Source: Umbilicaria muhlenbergii (Eukaryota > Ascomycota > Lecanoromycetes > Umbilicariales > Umbilicariaceae). Taken from it: 64,000 nt of DNA. The translations under genes and the position numbers were made by a program. Positions 32,378 through 43,756 of the stretch are shown piece by piece. The stretch is from assembly GCA_000611775.1 (NCBI GenBank), contig KK106983.1:5151818-5215817 (forward strand), in the 5' to 3' direction. The notes beneath the pieces were generated by a model. The model saw only the letters and a program-made list of their open reading frames with translations, did not search any database and had not been told where the DNA came from. Positions within the stretch are counted from its first letter, which is position 1. Each line of letters opens with the position of its first letter.

Positions 32378-33004
32378 TCAACTCTTCCCTGGCCTCAACG
32401 CATAAAACCTTACAGGATAAAGCCCCCTGGGAAACCCCCCCTGCAATTCCGACCTCACAACCCTCACCCCGGCCCTCTCAAACAACGCCCGAAACTTCCC
32501 ATCCGTCCTCGTAACACTGCTGTCCACCTCATCAAACACATCCCCCCCCTCCACGTCGGTGCTCATGTTCTCCTTCACCACGATCCAACCCCCCTCCGTC
32601 ACCGCCTCTACGCACCGCTTCAAGTATTCCACCAACTGCGCATCCGTCAAGTGCCCTAAGCACCACTGGTTCCAAACCAAATCATACTTCCCCCTCCCCG
32701 GCTCCCAGTCTTCAAGCCCCGTGACATACACCTCCCCGACCCGCCCCTTCCCCGCCATTTCCATCCGGGCAACCTCTTCCGCGAACTTCTCCACCGGCTC
32801 CACCACGTCGACGACTTCGCAGACTTTGCTCAGGAACCCGGCGGTGACGCGGCCGATGCCGGCGCCGCAGTCGACGCCGAGGGGGAGCGGGAGCGGGAGC
32901 GGGCGGGAGGTCCCGCGGGAGGGGGAGTGGCGCAGGAGGTTGCGGAGGAAGGTGTGGGAGCCGCGGAGGTCGGTGTGGGAGATTTGGGGGTAGCCGCCTA
33001 GCAT
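32378..33004 (-). CDS. Protein alpha-N-methyltransferase 1 homologue (NTM1/Tae1)
   Basis: SAM-dependent methyltransferase that modifies the alpha-amino group of X-Pro-Lys N-termini, for example on ribosomal proteins. Seen: DLRGSHTFLRNLL, the SAM motif VDCGAGIGRVTAGFLSKV, VVEPVEKFAEE, the family-specific DLVWNQWCLGHLTDAQLV and WIVVKENMS, ending VRFYALRPGKS. The frame from the ATG at 33,004 (MLGGYPQISH) gives 208 residues, but family N-terminal sequence continues upstream in frame (PDALISPSTSLTYWTS, to about 33,071). A well-placed ATG at 33,090 (AACCATGG) is one base out of frame because of a run of nine C on the coding strand. A sequencing error in that run, or a real frameshift, is likely. 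Confidence 0.85.
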   Translation of the reverse strand: MLGGYPQISHTDLRGSHTFLRNLLRHSPSRGTSRPLPLPLPLGVDCGAGIGRVTAGFLSKVCEVVDVVEPVEKFAEEVARMEMAGKGRVGEVYVTGLEDWEPGRGKYDLVWNQWCLGHLTDAQLVEYLKRCVEAVTEGGWIVVKENMSTDVEGGDVFDEVDSSVTRTDGKFRALFERAGVRVVRSELQGGFPRGLYPVRFYALRPGKS

Positions 33005-33090
33005 GCCGGAGACGGTGGGGGGGGTGGAGGTCCAGTAGGTGAGGCTGGTGGAGGGGGAGATGAGTGCGTCGGGGGGGGGTGGGGGCCATG

Positions 33091-34000
33091 GTTAAGGTTT
33101 GGTGGGAAGGAAGGGGGGGGGAATGAGGGTTGGTGACGGGAGATGAGAAGGGCGGTCGGCGGAGTTGGTTAGAACATGGAGATCGAACGACTGGTGGAGG
33201 CTGGAGGGAGTTGCGCCGTTCAGATGTGTGAGAGAGGCGCGTTGGGGAAGGAATGGCGGAGGGGAGTGATGGCTGCCTGAGGAGCTTTTTGTATATGCAG
33301 GCGAGCCTGATCAAGGTAAAGCGCATCCGACAAAAGACCCTCCTCGGCCAAGGTTTCAATCATGTATCACCACTCACTGCTGGAGGACCTGTTGCCCTCC
33401 GTCACATTGTTTCAGCTTGTCATGAAATCGGTAAATGCATGGCGGCACAGGGTCTCAGAACGGGATGATCTAGAATTTCGGGGTGGTCATGGTGGCATTG
33501 TCTGCATGTTCCTACCGTCACCCTCAATTCTGCCATAGTGTAAGTAGGACCTCAGAAACTACAGCTGAATGAGCAACAAAGTTGTCCTCAGGCTCCCTAC
33601 AGACCCTCCGAATTGGTTGGGAGGTCTCTGCAGGCGTATTGGACAGCACTGAAGGTGGTAACACATGGCACAGCCAGCAGAGAAACCCACAGCCTTTCCC
33701 TATCATTATCCACTTCCCAAGGCTCCGGTTCATCAATCTGGCCAATGATACTTCATAAGTACGGCTAACATTCTATTTCCGATTCCACTGTGCTCTTATA
33801 GCATAGCCTCATAAACTACTAGTTATGATCTCAAGCTGCGCAGCAATGCATGATCCTCTATGGCGAGGCAACTTGTGATCATTGATATTTCCGTCGTGCC
33901 TTCTATGCTAGCCGCCGCCGCACCATTTCTCTGTATAAAGGCTAGGCGTTCCCTGTTCGTTCCGTGGTCGTTCCTTGAGCAATATCTGTATCTTCAAGAT
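33091..34000. other. Divergent intergenic region
   Basis: About 900 bases between the NTM1 homologue and the GPI-anchored protein gene. It starts with G-rich homopolymer tracts (33,100-33,120). No gene recognised. Confidence 0.4.
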
Positions 34001-34951
34001 ATGTTGTTCCTGAACGTGGTCGCCCTTTCGCTGGCGGTTCCTGCCCTAGGCTTGGCATCCAGCGACGAGATTGAGTTAAAACGAGATGGTTCCGAGTCAA
34101 GCTCTTTGTAAGGCTTGACTGTTCCGAGGCGGTTACGCCAATCATAACTGACTAACGTCAAATCTAGTGCCCTCCTCGAGGATCTGCTCAGAAACAACCC
34201 TCTCTTCCAGGTCTTTGAGAATACCATCGGTGAACCTATTCGCTCCTGCCTTGAGTCGGATGCGGAAGCCCTCCCGGCACTGATTCACTATCTCGCGGAC
34301 AACCCCAGCGAAATCCCGTCAGTAATAGCTCAAGTCCCGGCGGACGCTCTTTCAGAAATTGAATACGTCGGCAAAGAAATCACCTCGATTCCAGAAAAGC
34401 TTTGGGACGCCATAACTAGCTTCCCTTCCGAAGCAGAAAACATCGTTACCCAGATCATTGCCGGTCACGTCCCAACCCAACTAGAAAAACTGGGTGGGGA
34501 GATCGCAAGCGACGCCGAGTCATTTGCGAGCAACGCCAAGTCGTTCTTTGAAGGTATCTTCGGCATCGGAGGGCAGACATCGACGACTGCTCCTCCACCG
34601 GCTCCGGCTTGTCTTACGCATGTCTCAACAGCGTCTAGCGCTGATGCGGTGACACAAACTGCAGCACCCTCATCCAGTCCTGCTCCTATAGCTGCTGTAA
34701 CGTCGCCTGCATCTCCCACGATACCGCCCTCGATGTTCACGACGTCTCCGCGATACGCTGAGGGGACTTTATTTAGTACGACATCTGCCAGTAGGTGGAG
34801 CAGTACCCAAGCTCTTAATAGCAGCCAGCAGTCGTCAGCTTCGAGCCGGACCAGTACGGACGCGTTCAGGGCAGGCATGTTGCCACTGCATGCGCAAGGG
34901 CATTGGTTGGCTGGAGTTGTTATTGTGATGGGTTTCGTTGTCTTTCTCTGA
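34001..34951 (+). CDS. Probable GPI-anchored secreted protein
   Basis: Two exons (34001-34107 and 34168-34951) give 296 residues. The N-terminus MLFLNVVALSLAVPALGLAS is a signal peptide. The middle holds an acidic helical domain (ALLEDLLRNNPLFQVFENT onward) of about 130 residues with repeated short helices and few cysteines (RSCLES, PACLTH). From about residue 175 the chain is Ser/Thr/Pro/Ala-rich, as expected for O-glycosylated stalks. The C-terminus ends in a hydrophobic tail (WLAGVVIVMGFVVFL) after a small-residue region, the pattern for GPI attachment. It is probably a cell wall or surface protein; no specific family was recognised. Confidence 0.75.
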
Positions 34952-35538
34952 TCATCATCTTCAGATCAACTGCACGCTTGCAAGCAGCATCCGCTCTTCA
35001 GCCAACATCTCCTACAATATATGAGACTGATTTCGCGATGGCACATTTCGCTCGTGGTGGGTGAAGATGGCCTCACAGCCTCATAGGGTTGATAGGATCG
35101 TTGCTTCCATAAGGTATCTAACAGATCATTGTCCATTGTCCCGCTATGATGAAACGTTCGCCTTTCTGGCCTATTACTGTAAGACAAGAGGAACACCTTG
35201 GTTTCAACCGAGGTTCCGTTATGTCGGACGGAACACCTCGGCCGTTGTCAGCCACGGGGAAAAGGGAAAAGGGGGAAGTGGAAGAAGAACGGGAAGAGAA
35301 AGCCAAGTGCTCCGCTACTGGTGACGAGATGGCGGGGTTGGAAAGCAAACACAGCAAACACAGCAAACAGCCCGAGATAGGACAGTAGATCCCTTATCGT
35401 GATTTGCGCCCAGGGGTCGGGACAAGGTGCAAGGCTAAGGTAGCTGTCCAACCCCACCTCCGCCAGTTGCCCCATGATAATTACGTCCTTGCCTCTTTCC
35501 ATTCCCTTGCTCTTCCAAATTCCTTGTTTCTTTGGTGT
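34952..35538. other. Intergenic region upstream of the aldehyde dehydrogenase
   Basis: About 590 bases, promoter and leader of the ALDH gene. The short purine-rich tract AAAGGGAAAAGGGGGAAGTG near 35,262 has no assigned role. Confidence 0.4.
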
Positions 35539-37216
35539 ATGTCCAAGTGTCTTCTTGCGTTGCCAACCCGTCCATTCCAGCCATTACGACTTTGCAGGTA
35601 CACGAGAATAGTTCCAGCCTGCAGACTGTTTACCACTTCCAGCCCCAATATGTCCGACCTCGCAGTTGAGCTCACAGCCCCAAATGGCCGTAAATACACA
35701 CAGCCAACCGGCCTGTTCATTAACAACGAATGGGTCAAGGCAAAGTCCGGGGAAAAGATCACGAGCATAAATCCAACGCAAGTCAACTGCAGCCTGAAAA
35801 TCAGTCGTGCCATGAAGCTAACCAGTCACTTCCCCCAGTGACGAAACCGAAATTGCCTCCGTTGAGGCAGCCGGCCCCGACGATGTCGACGTCGCTGTTG
35901 CTGCCGCCCGCAAAGCCTTCAAAGCCTCCTCGTGGCGCGACATGTCGTCGACAGACCGAGGCAACTTAATGCTGAAACTCGCATCCCTGGTCGAAGAGCA
36001 CGCTGAGACGCTTGCAACCATCGAAACCTGGGACAACGGCAAGCCATACCAGGTAGCGCTGAACGAGGATCTGGGTGAGGTAGCAGGTACCCTACGCTAC
36101 TATGGCGGCTACGCCGACAAAATCCACGGCCAAGTCATCAACACCTCCCCCGCCAAATTCGCATACACATTACGAGAACCAGTGGGTGTATGCGGTCAGA
36201 TAATCCCGTGGAACTACCCCCTCGCCATGGCAGCCTGGAAGCTCGGTCCCGCTCTCGCATGCGGCAACACCGTCGTCATCAAAGCCGCCGAGCAAACCCC
36301 CTTATCAATCCTCTACTTGGCCAACTTGATCAAAGAAGCCGGCTTCCCCCCCGGTGTCGTCAATGTGCTGAACGGCTACGGCAAAACCGCCGGTGTGGCC
36401 ATGGCCAGCCATTTGGATATCGACAAGATCGCCTTCACCGGCTCCACGGCGACGGGCCGGCAGATCATGAAAACGGCGAGCGTCAACATGAAGAACATCA
36501 CGCTCGAAACGGGGGGGAAATCCCCCTTGCTCGTTTTCGACGACGCAGACATCGAGCAGGCGGTCAAATGGGCGCATGTGGGCATCATGTCGAACATGGG
36601 CCAGATCTGCACCGCCACATCCCGCATCCTGGTCCAGGAAGGCGTGTACGACCGGTTCATCAAACTCTTCAAAGACACCGTCAAAGAAGTCAGTAAAGTA
36701 GGCGACCCCTTCAAGGACGAGACCTTCCAGGGTCCACAGGTCACGAAAGCGCAATATGAGAAAGTCCTCGGCTATATTGAGTCCGGCAAGAGCGAGGGCG
36801 CGACATTAGCGGCGGGCGGGGAAGCCTATAAAGATGTCAACGGCAAGGGCTTCTTCATCGCGCCAACGGTGTTTACGGATGTCAAAGATAACATGAAAAT
36901 CTACCGCGAAGAAGTCTTTGGGCCCTTTGTGGTGATTTCGAGTTTCAAAACGGAAGAGGAGGCGGTCGCGAGGGCGAATGATACGACCTATGGTTTGGGG
37001 AGTGCGGTGTTTACGCAGGATTTGACCAAGGCGCATCGGGTGGCGAGGGATATCGAGGCGGGGATGGTGTGGGTCAATAGTAGTAATGACTCGGATATTC
37101 ATATTCCGTTTGGGGGGGTCAAGCAGAGTGGGATTGGGAGGGAGTTGGGGGAGGCGGGGTTGGCGGCTTATACGAATGTTAAGGCTGTACATGTGAATAT
37201 GGGGACGAGGTTGTGA
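35539..37216 (+). CDS. Aldehyde dehydrogenase, possibly dual targeted
   Basis: Two exons (35539 or 35650 to 35777, and 35839-37216) joined by a 61-base intron with a GC donor (C|GCAAGT) and CAG acceptor. From the ATG at 35,650 the product has 501 residues, the usual cytosolic size. From 35,539 it has 538 residues with an added basic, Ser/Thr-rich N-terminus (RLCRYTRIVPACRLFTTSS) that looks like a mitochondrial presequence. Catalytic parts are intact: PWNYPLAMAAWKLGPALACG, FTGSTATGRQIM, the general base in TLETGGKSP, the nucleophile in MGQICTATSR, and EVFGPFVV. It oxidises aldehydes to acids with NAD(P)+, as in acetate formation from ethanol. Which start is used is not decided by the sequence. 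Confidence 0.95.
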
Positions 37217-38377
37217 GAAGGGGTGGTAGGGTTGGTGGGCCGGAGGTTGGGAGGGAGTGGGGAGGATTGGTACATAAGATTGTTTGATATTGTATGACCA
37301 CATATTTGTCTGGCATTATATGAAAAAATGTGTTTGGATAATGATATCTCGCTCCGACCTCTCTATTCCGGGTGTGCTGTGTGCACTTATGGGTTGGAGG
37401 ACTCTCATCAATGGGCAACCAAAAGCCAGATCCCGAGATCCCGTGAGCGAATCTTGCACAGCTCAATTAACTTCTGTGTCTGCACACTTGATGTTCATCA
37501 ACGGCTCGTTCTTGAATTGCTGGGAAAGGTCGTCTTCGTCTCTACACCCAGGGCTGCCTCTTGATTCGGGAGTGTGCCCATGGCGCCTTCTGTCGTCCTT
37601 ATTTGGCAAACAAAGTATCGTGTAAATCCAAATCTCGCCCCCTTGCTTTAGGCCCTGTTCCGCATGGCTCCTCGTAAATTGAAAGGTTGTGATCGTCTGA
37701 CTTGAGACATCGTGCTTTATTGTGAAAGGAGGAGAACGCGAGAGCAGCGCCGGAGGGGCTGGGAGGCTGAGGCTGAAGGTGGCGAACGTGAGCGGCTGTC
37801 GGATGACAACTTGTATTCGACGGTGAGCCTGTCCGCACGAGGATATTGAGAATTGCGGGTTGGGAAAAGATACAGATCGATGTCCACGAGGCGACTGCTA
37901 CATCGGGACACCTTCAGAGTGTGTGGTGATGGCTGTGCTGGGAGAATGGTTGATATTCTGGTCTTTTGTGGTTGCTGAGGTTGAACGGTCCACACGACGT
38001 TCGACGAGGAACTTCGTGTGTCTTGCCTATTCGGGCAGTATTTCTTAATGCGGATAAGGCTGAGAGAAAAGCGGATCGTAAGCCTACTGAGATCTTGGGA
38101 TCCTCAGAAGCCCTGATTCGTCTCCTCGGGACCCCTCGATGACTTGTTGGGGATACTTGGAACTCGGTGGGCTTGGCCTTAAAAGTCCGCATACTCATAG
38201 ACATGGCTATTAGTGTCGGTCCTGACGGAGGCTCTAAGCGGTCTCAAGCTACAACATGCGGCTTGCAGTGCTGCTCTTTCGTTTTTCGAGAAAAAGGGCT
38301 TGGATCCCTCATTTGCTAGGCTTATTATACCTAGGCCAGTCCCTAGGTAATCTACGTTAGCAAACTGGATCTGAGGT
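37217..38377. other. Intergenic region, convergent 3' ends
   Basis: About 1.16 kb between the ALDH and MFS genes, which converge. No supported gene; AT-richer in parts. Confidence 0.4.
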
Positions 38378-40325
38378 TCATCTACGCAGTGCAAGCGATT
38401 CAATACATACACTGGCGAACTTGCTTCTGGCTCGGATCCTTGGTCCGTAAAAGACTAAGACCCAAGGGACCACGGTGAGCAACGCACCCTAGTTCAAAAG
38501 TCAGCCTTGGTTAAAGTCAGTGCCTCGAAATACTCACAACACCGCCGAGGAAGCTCGACGCCCCCGGATAAGTCATGGCACCAAACATCTGATCTGTGAC
38601 GAGAGGAAAGACGCCGCCCAGCATATTTCGGCCTGTTGAATCCTATTAGCTTCTTCTTGAGACAAAGCTCAAGCTGCCAGTGCACCTACAGAATGATTGA
38701 GCAGCCAACGCCGAGCTAGCGTAGCGACCATATGTATCGGCGAGGTAATTGAAAACGGCAAGATATATAGAAAAGATGCCCATAGTTGCGCATCCGATGG
38801 CAAGTGTAGGAACAATCCAATGGATCGAAGCGAACGACGACCAGCCAAACCAGAACAGTCCAATAGGCATTAGAGCGCTTTCGATACAAGCAAAGTACAG
38901 GCGGCCCTCCGGAGTTGACGAGAGCTTGCCGTAGTGTTTTGCAATCTTTTCCTGATAAATACTCAATATTGTTGAAATAATGGCGCCGACGGACATGGCT
39001 GGAAGACAGAGTTAGATCTTTAATACTAGATAATCAAAATGCTATGAAGTATACCTGCAAAGACCGCACCGTTCTCTTCGATGTTGAAGTGGTGGTTCGT
39101 ACCAAACACCAGAGGGATGGCACTGAATGTCAGGTATAGCACAGCCCAGCTGAAAGCTATCCAGAGTGAAAAGAAGAACACCACAGGTTCCGTCAATAGA
39201 AGGTCTGCACTATTATTACTCACTCCACCTGCACAGTAGAAAAGAGGAGCAAGCCTTACGGAATGGTCTATACAGTGATATGCCAATCATCTTCGCCAAA
39301 CTGTCTCGCTCTTCATCTGCTTTGACTTTCCATCTTATCCTCTGGCTCTCCTTTTTGTACCCATCACTACTCACTGGCATCTGGAAACCAATGTAACCAG
39401 CCTTTTCTCTCGCCTCATACCACTTGTTCAATATTTGAGCTTTCCTGCTTAGGAGTACACTTCCCCTCGTCTCCTGCAAGAACAAGGCCACGGCCAGAAT
39501 AAGAAGACCACAATCGATAGTTTGTATGTAGAATATCCAGCGCCAAGTCGTATGCTGAGCGATGAAACCCGAGACCAGTGGCCCTAAGCCGGTACCAAAT
39601 AAGGCCGCCCCCGAGAACAGAGCCATCGCCGTATTCCTGTCTTCTGCACGGTATATATCGCTTACCACTCCGCCAACCATGGTGGAAAAGGTCGAACTCC
39701 CCACACCCGCGAAGAAGCGCGCCAGCAACATGCCCGGATACGAGCGAGTCACGGCGCAGCACAGCTGGCAAATGACGAACAGGATCCCTGTAGCGACAAA
39801 GACTGGTTTCCGGCCATTGATCTCGGAGAAGGGCGCCAGCACCATGGGAGCGATGGCGAAGCCGGTCGTGAAGGTCGTAATGCCTACATATATGGCGACC
39901 CAACTCACTCCCCACTCAGCCGATAACTGAGCGGAGGCAGGGCTGTAAGAACCTGCGGTGTAGGCGGTCACCACCGTCACTGCGCAGGAAAGCCACGTTG
40001 TGAAACTTTTGCGTGACTCCGACCATGTGAACGGGGACACGTAGTTTCGAAGATCGGGCGCTTCAGGGGCTAGTGAACCATTGGGATCTGATGAAGACAG
40101 TGTGGAGGGCGATGGTAATTCGGTTTCGAAAGTCAGATAATGATAGACGATTGGTGGCTGTTCCGCAATCGAGTCTGGCGTCGAGAGGCTCTTCTCCTCA
40201 TCGCGAGTACGCCCATTAGCCTGCTTCCCTGCAACGTGGAATAATTCATTTTCTGCTTCTTCCTCCTGGCTATGAGCAAAAGTCTCTGACGTCGATGCGG
40301 GCAGATCAGTTTCGGTTGACGCCAT
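38378..40325 (-). CDS. MFS multidrug/polyamine-type transporter (DHA1 family)
   Basis: Five exons on the minus strand (40325-39260, 39204-39055, 38998-38690, 38632-38538, 38488-38378) give 576 residues. The first 125 residues are acidic and disordered. Twelve membrane helices follow, with DHA1 landmarks: PASAQLSAEWGVSWVAIYVG, APFSEINGRKPVF (motif A), RFFAGVGSSTFSTMVGGVVS, ALFSGAALFGTGLGPLVSGF (antiporter motif C), WRWIFYIQTI, RPFHLLLTEPVVFFF and YLADTYGRYASSALAAQSF. The family exports drugs, polyamines or weak acids by proton antiport. The last residues (after RARSKFAS) are less certain, since GTATGT there could start a further intron. The substrate is unknown. Confidence 0.9.
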
Positions 40326-41583
40326 AGCCCTCCAAATTGCCTCGAACAAATGAAGGCAACAAAGATTCAATTCTGCAGAGGAGACTGGAAAACAAGAAAT
40401 CAAGCAAGCAGTCCAGTAGGCTTACAAAGATTAGAAGGAAAGAACGACTTGATCATTAGCTGATCTATTCCCTAATGGAAGCGGGCGAAAAGCCGGCCTA
40501 TTTCCGCCATTTTAGTGGGAGATCCACCCTTTACCCACAGCTTGACCCACACACTCCACACCACCTCGACCCCATGCTCGGGAGCATAACATTAGCTCCC
40601 GCGGTGATACGGATAAGGTAAGCTTTCTCAGCTGAAGCTTCCACTGAACTTCCGCATCGGGGCGATGTCGGACGAGTACGTTAGGGTGACATGTTCGTGC
40701 GCGGTTCGACCGAGGACTTGGCCACGTGTTGAGATATAGAAGAGCGTTGCAACGTCAATAGAGACACGGAGTAATTGTCGGGAAGATTTGCCGTCTTGCT
40801 TCTGCCTATCTCGCCTATCTCGCCTCCGTTGATCGCTTCCCTCCCAGCGGACCGCTTCGCCTTCGATGTGACACATGCGGCCCAACGTCACCCTTCCAAG
40901 AACAAAGAATCATGAGAGCAGTGAACCATGGGAAGAGTGAGGCACTAAATAGTTTGCGCGCTTCCTTCATGTAAGCGGTACCACTTCCCCGCTTCACCGG
41001 GTTCTTCATACAACTGTCAGCCTGTCACCTAGCAATCGACGCAAGCCTCGACGTATCGTAGGGGGAGGCTGAGGAGGCGTAACACCAAACCAAGTTTACA
41101 TCCTACACTTGGCCGTCCCTTTCGATATCGGTACAGCAACAAAATATATCAAAGAGTCTCAAGAACACAGTTGCTGCGTCATTAAGCTCCAATATCTGCA
41201 CTCTTCAGAATGATTGATGTGCCTTTTTCCATTGTCTTATTACTGAGAAGCCCTATTATGACTTACTCAAAGTTGTCACCGAACCTGGTCGGCGCTCGCA
41301 GCCAAGCCAATCACCACAGTGTCTGCACAAGGACGGCGCAGCGCAAGCGTCAATCTCAAACAAAAACGCCGAATGCATACGAACCTGCCACCATGAATTC
41401 ATCCCCAGGGACAACCCGTCTGCTGCCACTGTTACGGCGATGTGGCCATAGCTCCCGCTTCAATATTAACACGAATAGTATCAACACGTACAGTCTCAAC
41501 ACAAACAGTCCCAATACGAGGAGTCTTAACACGAACCTACCCACCATCGCCTCACCATATAGGCCTAGCCCAGCAATCGGACC
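40326..41583. other. Intergenic region
   Basis: About 1.26 kb. A frame near 41,210-41,620 has Asn/Ser/Thr-rich repeats (NTNS-type) encoded by imperfect AACACGAA/TCAACAC units at about 41,465-41,535, but no family match. Otherwise only the promoter of the MFS gene. Confidence 0.35.
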
Positions 41584-43242
41584 ATGCCAATGCCATTCGG
41601 CTTGTCGATCAGTGATTTAATTGCAGGCCTAATTCTCCTCAAGGACACTCTGAAAGCCGTTCGGGATGAGTATGGCGCCAAAGCTGATTATCAAGGCCTT
41701 ATCAGAGAGGTGGACAATCTCTAGGCTGCTCTCAGCGCCGTTGACGACCTTGATCTAGGTAACACAAATTCCAAGAAGTCTGCGGCTATCCAGCAAGCCG
41801 TCGTAGAAAGCCGCGATTGTATCGAGGATTTTCTCCGACGCATAGCGAAATATCAACCGTCACTTGGCCACGGAGAGTTCTTTTCCGGGTGGGAGGCCAA
41901 GTTATTTCAGATAAGATGGGCTATTTGCAAGAAGGAGGACGTCGCCCAATTCCGGACTAATCTGCATCAGCGTTCGTCGGCTGTCAACATGTTGCTTGTT
42001 ACTTTACAAGTGCACGACACCTGCGCCTAAGATTCGCTTGAAGGGGAAGAGCTACACTAATGGAAGAGCAGAAGCGAGGCGATTGTCCAATCGAAGAGGC
42101 AGCAAGTCGGGCTGGAGACAGCCCGGCGCATAGAGACGGCGAATGCTACCATCCAACAAGGGGTACTCAGTACCGTGGATATGGTAGACCGGTTGCATAT
42201 GGAGCACCTAGAATGCTCCCACTCCCTTATGCAGCAGCAGCAGCAATGCCTTCAAGTATCCAGGCACACGCAAATCAGCATCGAGAATGATCTATCAACT
42301 ATCAAAGAGCTTTTGCACGATTCGAATACACAGCACGCTCAAATATTCCAATCTGTGTTACAACGTAATCAACTGCTATCGCAAACCAATTTCTATCTAC
42401 TACAAGAGATTGGTCAACTGAGAGCGATGTTAAGGACGAGTATGGAGATTCCTCCGCAGGTCGAGCTACAAAAGCCTGTCATCCTTCTAGACGCTTGCGG
42501 TAAACGGGCGCCGTTCCATCTGGAGTTCATTACCTCAACGGAGGCTTTCTTGGCTGTTCTCAAGGTTCGGTTCAGGCAAGCCGGAGTACGGCTTCGTGGT
42601 TTACGGAAGCTGGACGATTCAGAATATGTTCTGCAGTCCCAGAAGAAGCCATTGAATATTGCCCTGCCTTGGGAACGAATATTTCGACCTGGACAGCTAG
42701 TGGATATGCGGATGACTTTCCATCATGTTATATCGCGAAGCATATGCCCTAGTTGCAAGACTGAGAGGGAGTGTGGTGCAGATGATAATGATGTTGAGTG
42801 GTAAGCCAAGACTTCATTTCGTACAAGCTCCCTCTTTTCGATCAGGCTTCTTCATAAAAAATCAATCTTGCGACTAATTAAATCAATTAGCCATGGATGT
42901 GGACGTCAATTTCAGAGAATCGTGACATTAAACAGCGTTCCCGCCTCGTGCAAGCAATCCACGGACTCGGCATTTCCAAATATTGCGGGAGTGCGAACAA
43001 CGAAGCCTCGTGATCTGGACAAAGTTTACAAGGACGAATTCATTGCGGCCGAAGCTCCTGAAGAGGACTTAATGAACGATTTCCAACGGCTAGCGATTAT
43101 CGCATCATACGAACCGGCTCAGAATCACTCCAAAGACGAGGAGCGGAACCTAAGAGGAACACAAAAGGAGAATTGTATCGGTAGGTGTTGCAACCAAGCT
43201 CCATCTGCAGACTCGAAGCCACAGACCGATGATGTGGGTTAA
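41584..43242 (+). pseudogene. Inactivated fungal gene with helical N-terminus and ubiquitin-like C-terminal domain
   Basis: One continuous frame from ATG 41,584 (MPMPFGLSISDLIAGLILLK) to 42,800, then a 90-base intron and exon 42,891-43,242. The reading matches a fungal family with an N-terminal helical domain akin to those of STAND proteins and a C-terminal ubiquitin-like domain (PVILLDACGKRAPFHLEF, LDDSEYVLQSQKKPLNIALP, FRPGQLVDMRM), followed by a zinc-ribbon-like CPSC...CHGCG that crosses the intron. Three stops break the frame, at 41,722 (TAG), 42,028 (TAA) and 42,058 (TAA). Each sits where a Gln codon (CAG/CAA) is expected, so each is a single C-to-T change in CpA context, the RIP signature. 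There are no indels. A shorter product could start after the last stop. Confidence 0.75.
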
Positions 43243-43291
43243 ATCTGCGGATTAGACTAAACACGACTTTCACTACATCACCAGCTGATTG

Positions 43292-43756
43292 ATGATAGCT
43301 TTGATCAATCCACTCGATTGCAGAACTTCAATTTCTGCTCTGTTACAAACCATCTCCCAGATTGCCAGGTACGCAAGAGATTTGGCCGCGGCAGGAAAAG
43401 ACCAGAGCGACTATGTAGAGAGGTTTGAGGATTTAAGATACAACTTACGTCAACTCAAACGTCGGCTAAACGAGGACTGGCCCAGAAAGCCTTGGTATAG
43501 ACTTGGGGAACACATGGAGCTATACTCGCCTCTAGCAAAACTCATGGGGATTAACAAATCGATGGAAAGCCCGTTAGCTCCCGGCGAGGCCAAAAGGGGC
43601 CAAGAGTATCTCAGCGTCGATATGCGCTGGAAGAAAGAGGCGATTGACGACCTGTGCAAAGAAATCGCAAACTGCTGCGAGGCTGTCAGAATCAGACTAG
43701 ACACAAATCCAAACGCGGCCGCGGAGTATGAGTTTTCCAAGAGACAACAAGAGTGA
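43292..43756 (+). CDS. STAND/NLR-type N-terminal domain fragment
   Basis: A 154-codon frame from an ATG encodes a mainly helical protein: ISALLQTISQIARYARDLAAA, then YVERFEDLRYNLRQLKRRL, a middle variable part, and WKKEAIDDLCKEIANCCEAV. This pattern matches the N-terminal helical module seen at the start of many fungal STAND proteins and ankyrin proteins. The expected NACHT or repeat region does not follow: a TGA ends the frame and no P-loop is seen downstream. It is probably a truncated relic or a stand-alone module lying directly behind the RIP-damaged gene. Confidence 0.4.
   Translation: MIALINPLDCRTSISALLQTISQIARYARDLAAAGKDQSDYVERFEDLRYNLRQLKRRLNEDWPRKPWYRLGEHMELYSPLAKLMGINKSMESPLAPGEAKRGQEYLSVDMRWKKEAIDDLCKEIANCCEAVRIRLDTNPNAAAEYEFSKRQQE

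Noticed and set aside
32712-33359. Pro/Arg/His-rich minus-strand frame
   Set aside because: It overlaps the NTM1 homologue in another frame, with composition set by the GC-rich repeats; no family motif.
36190-36754. Long Arg/His-rich and antisense frames inside the aldehyde dehydrogenase
   Set aside because: Shadows of the GC-rich ALDH coding sequence, which has intact catalytic motifs in its own frame.
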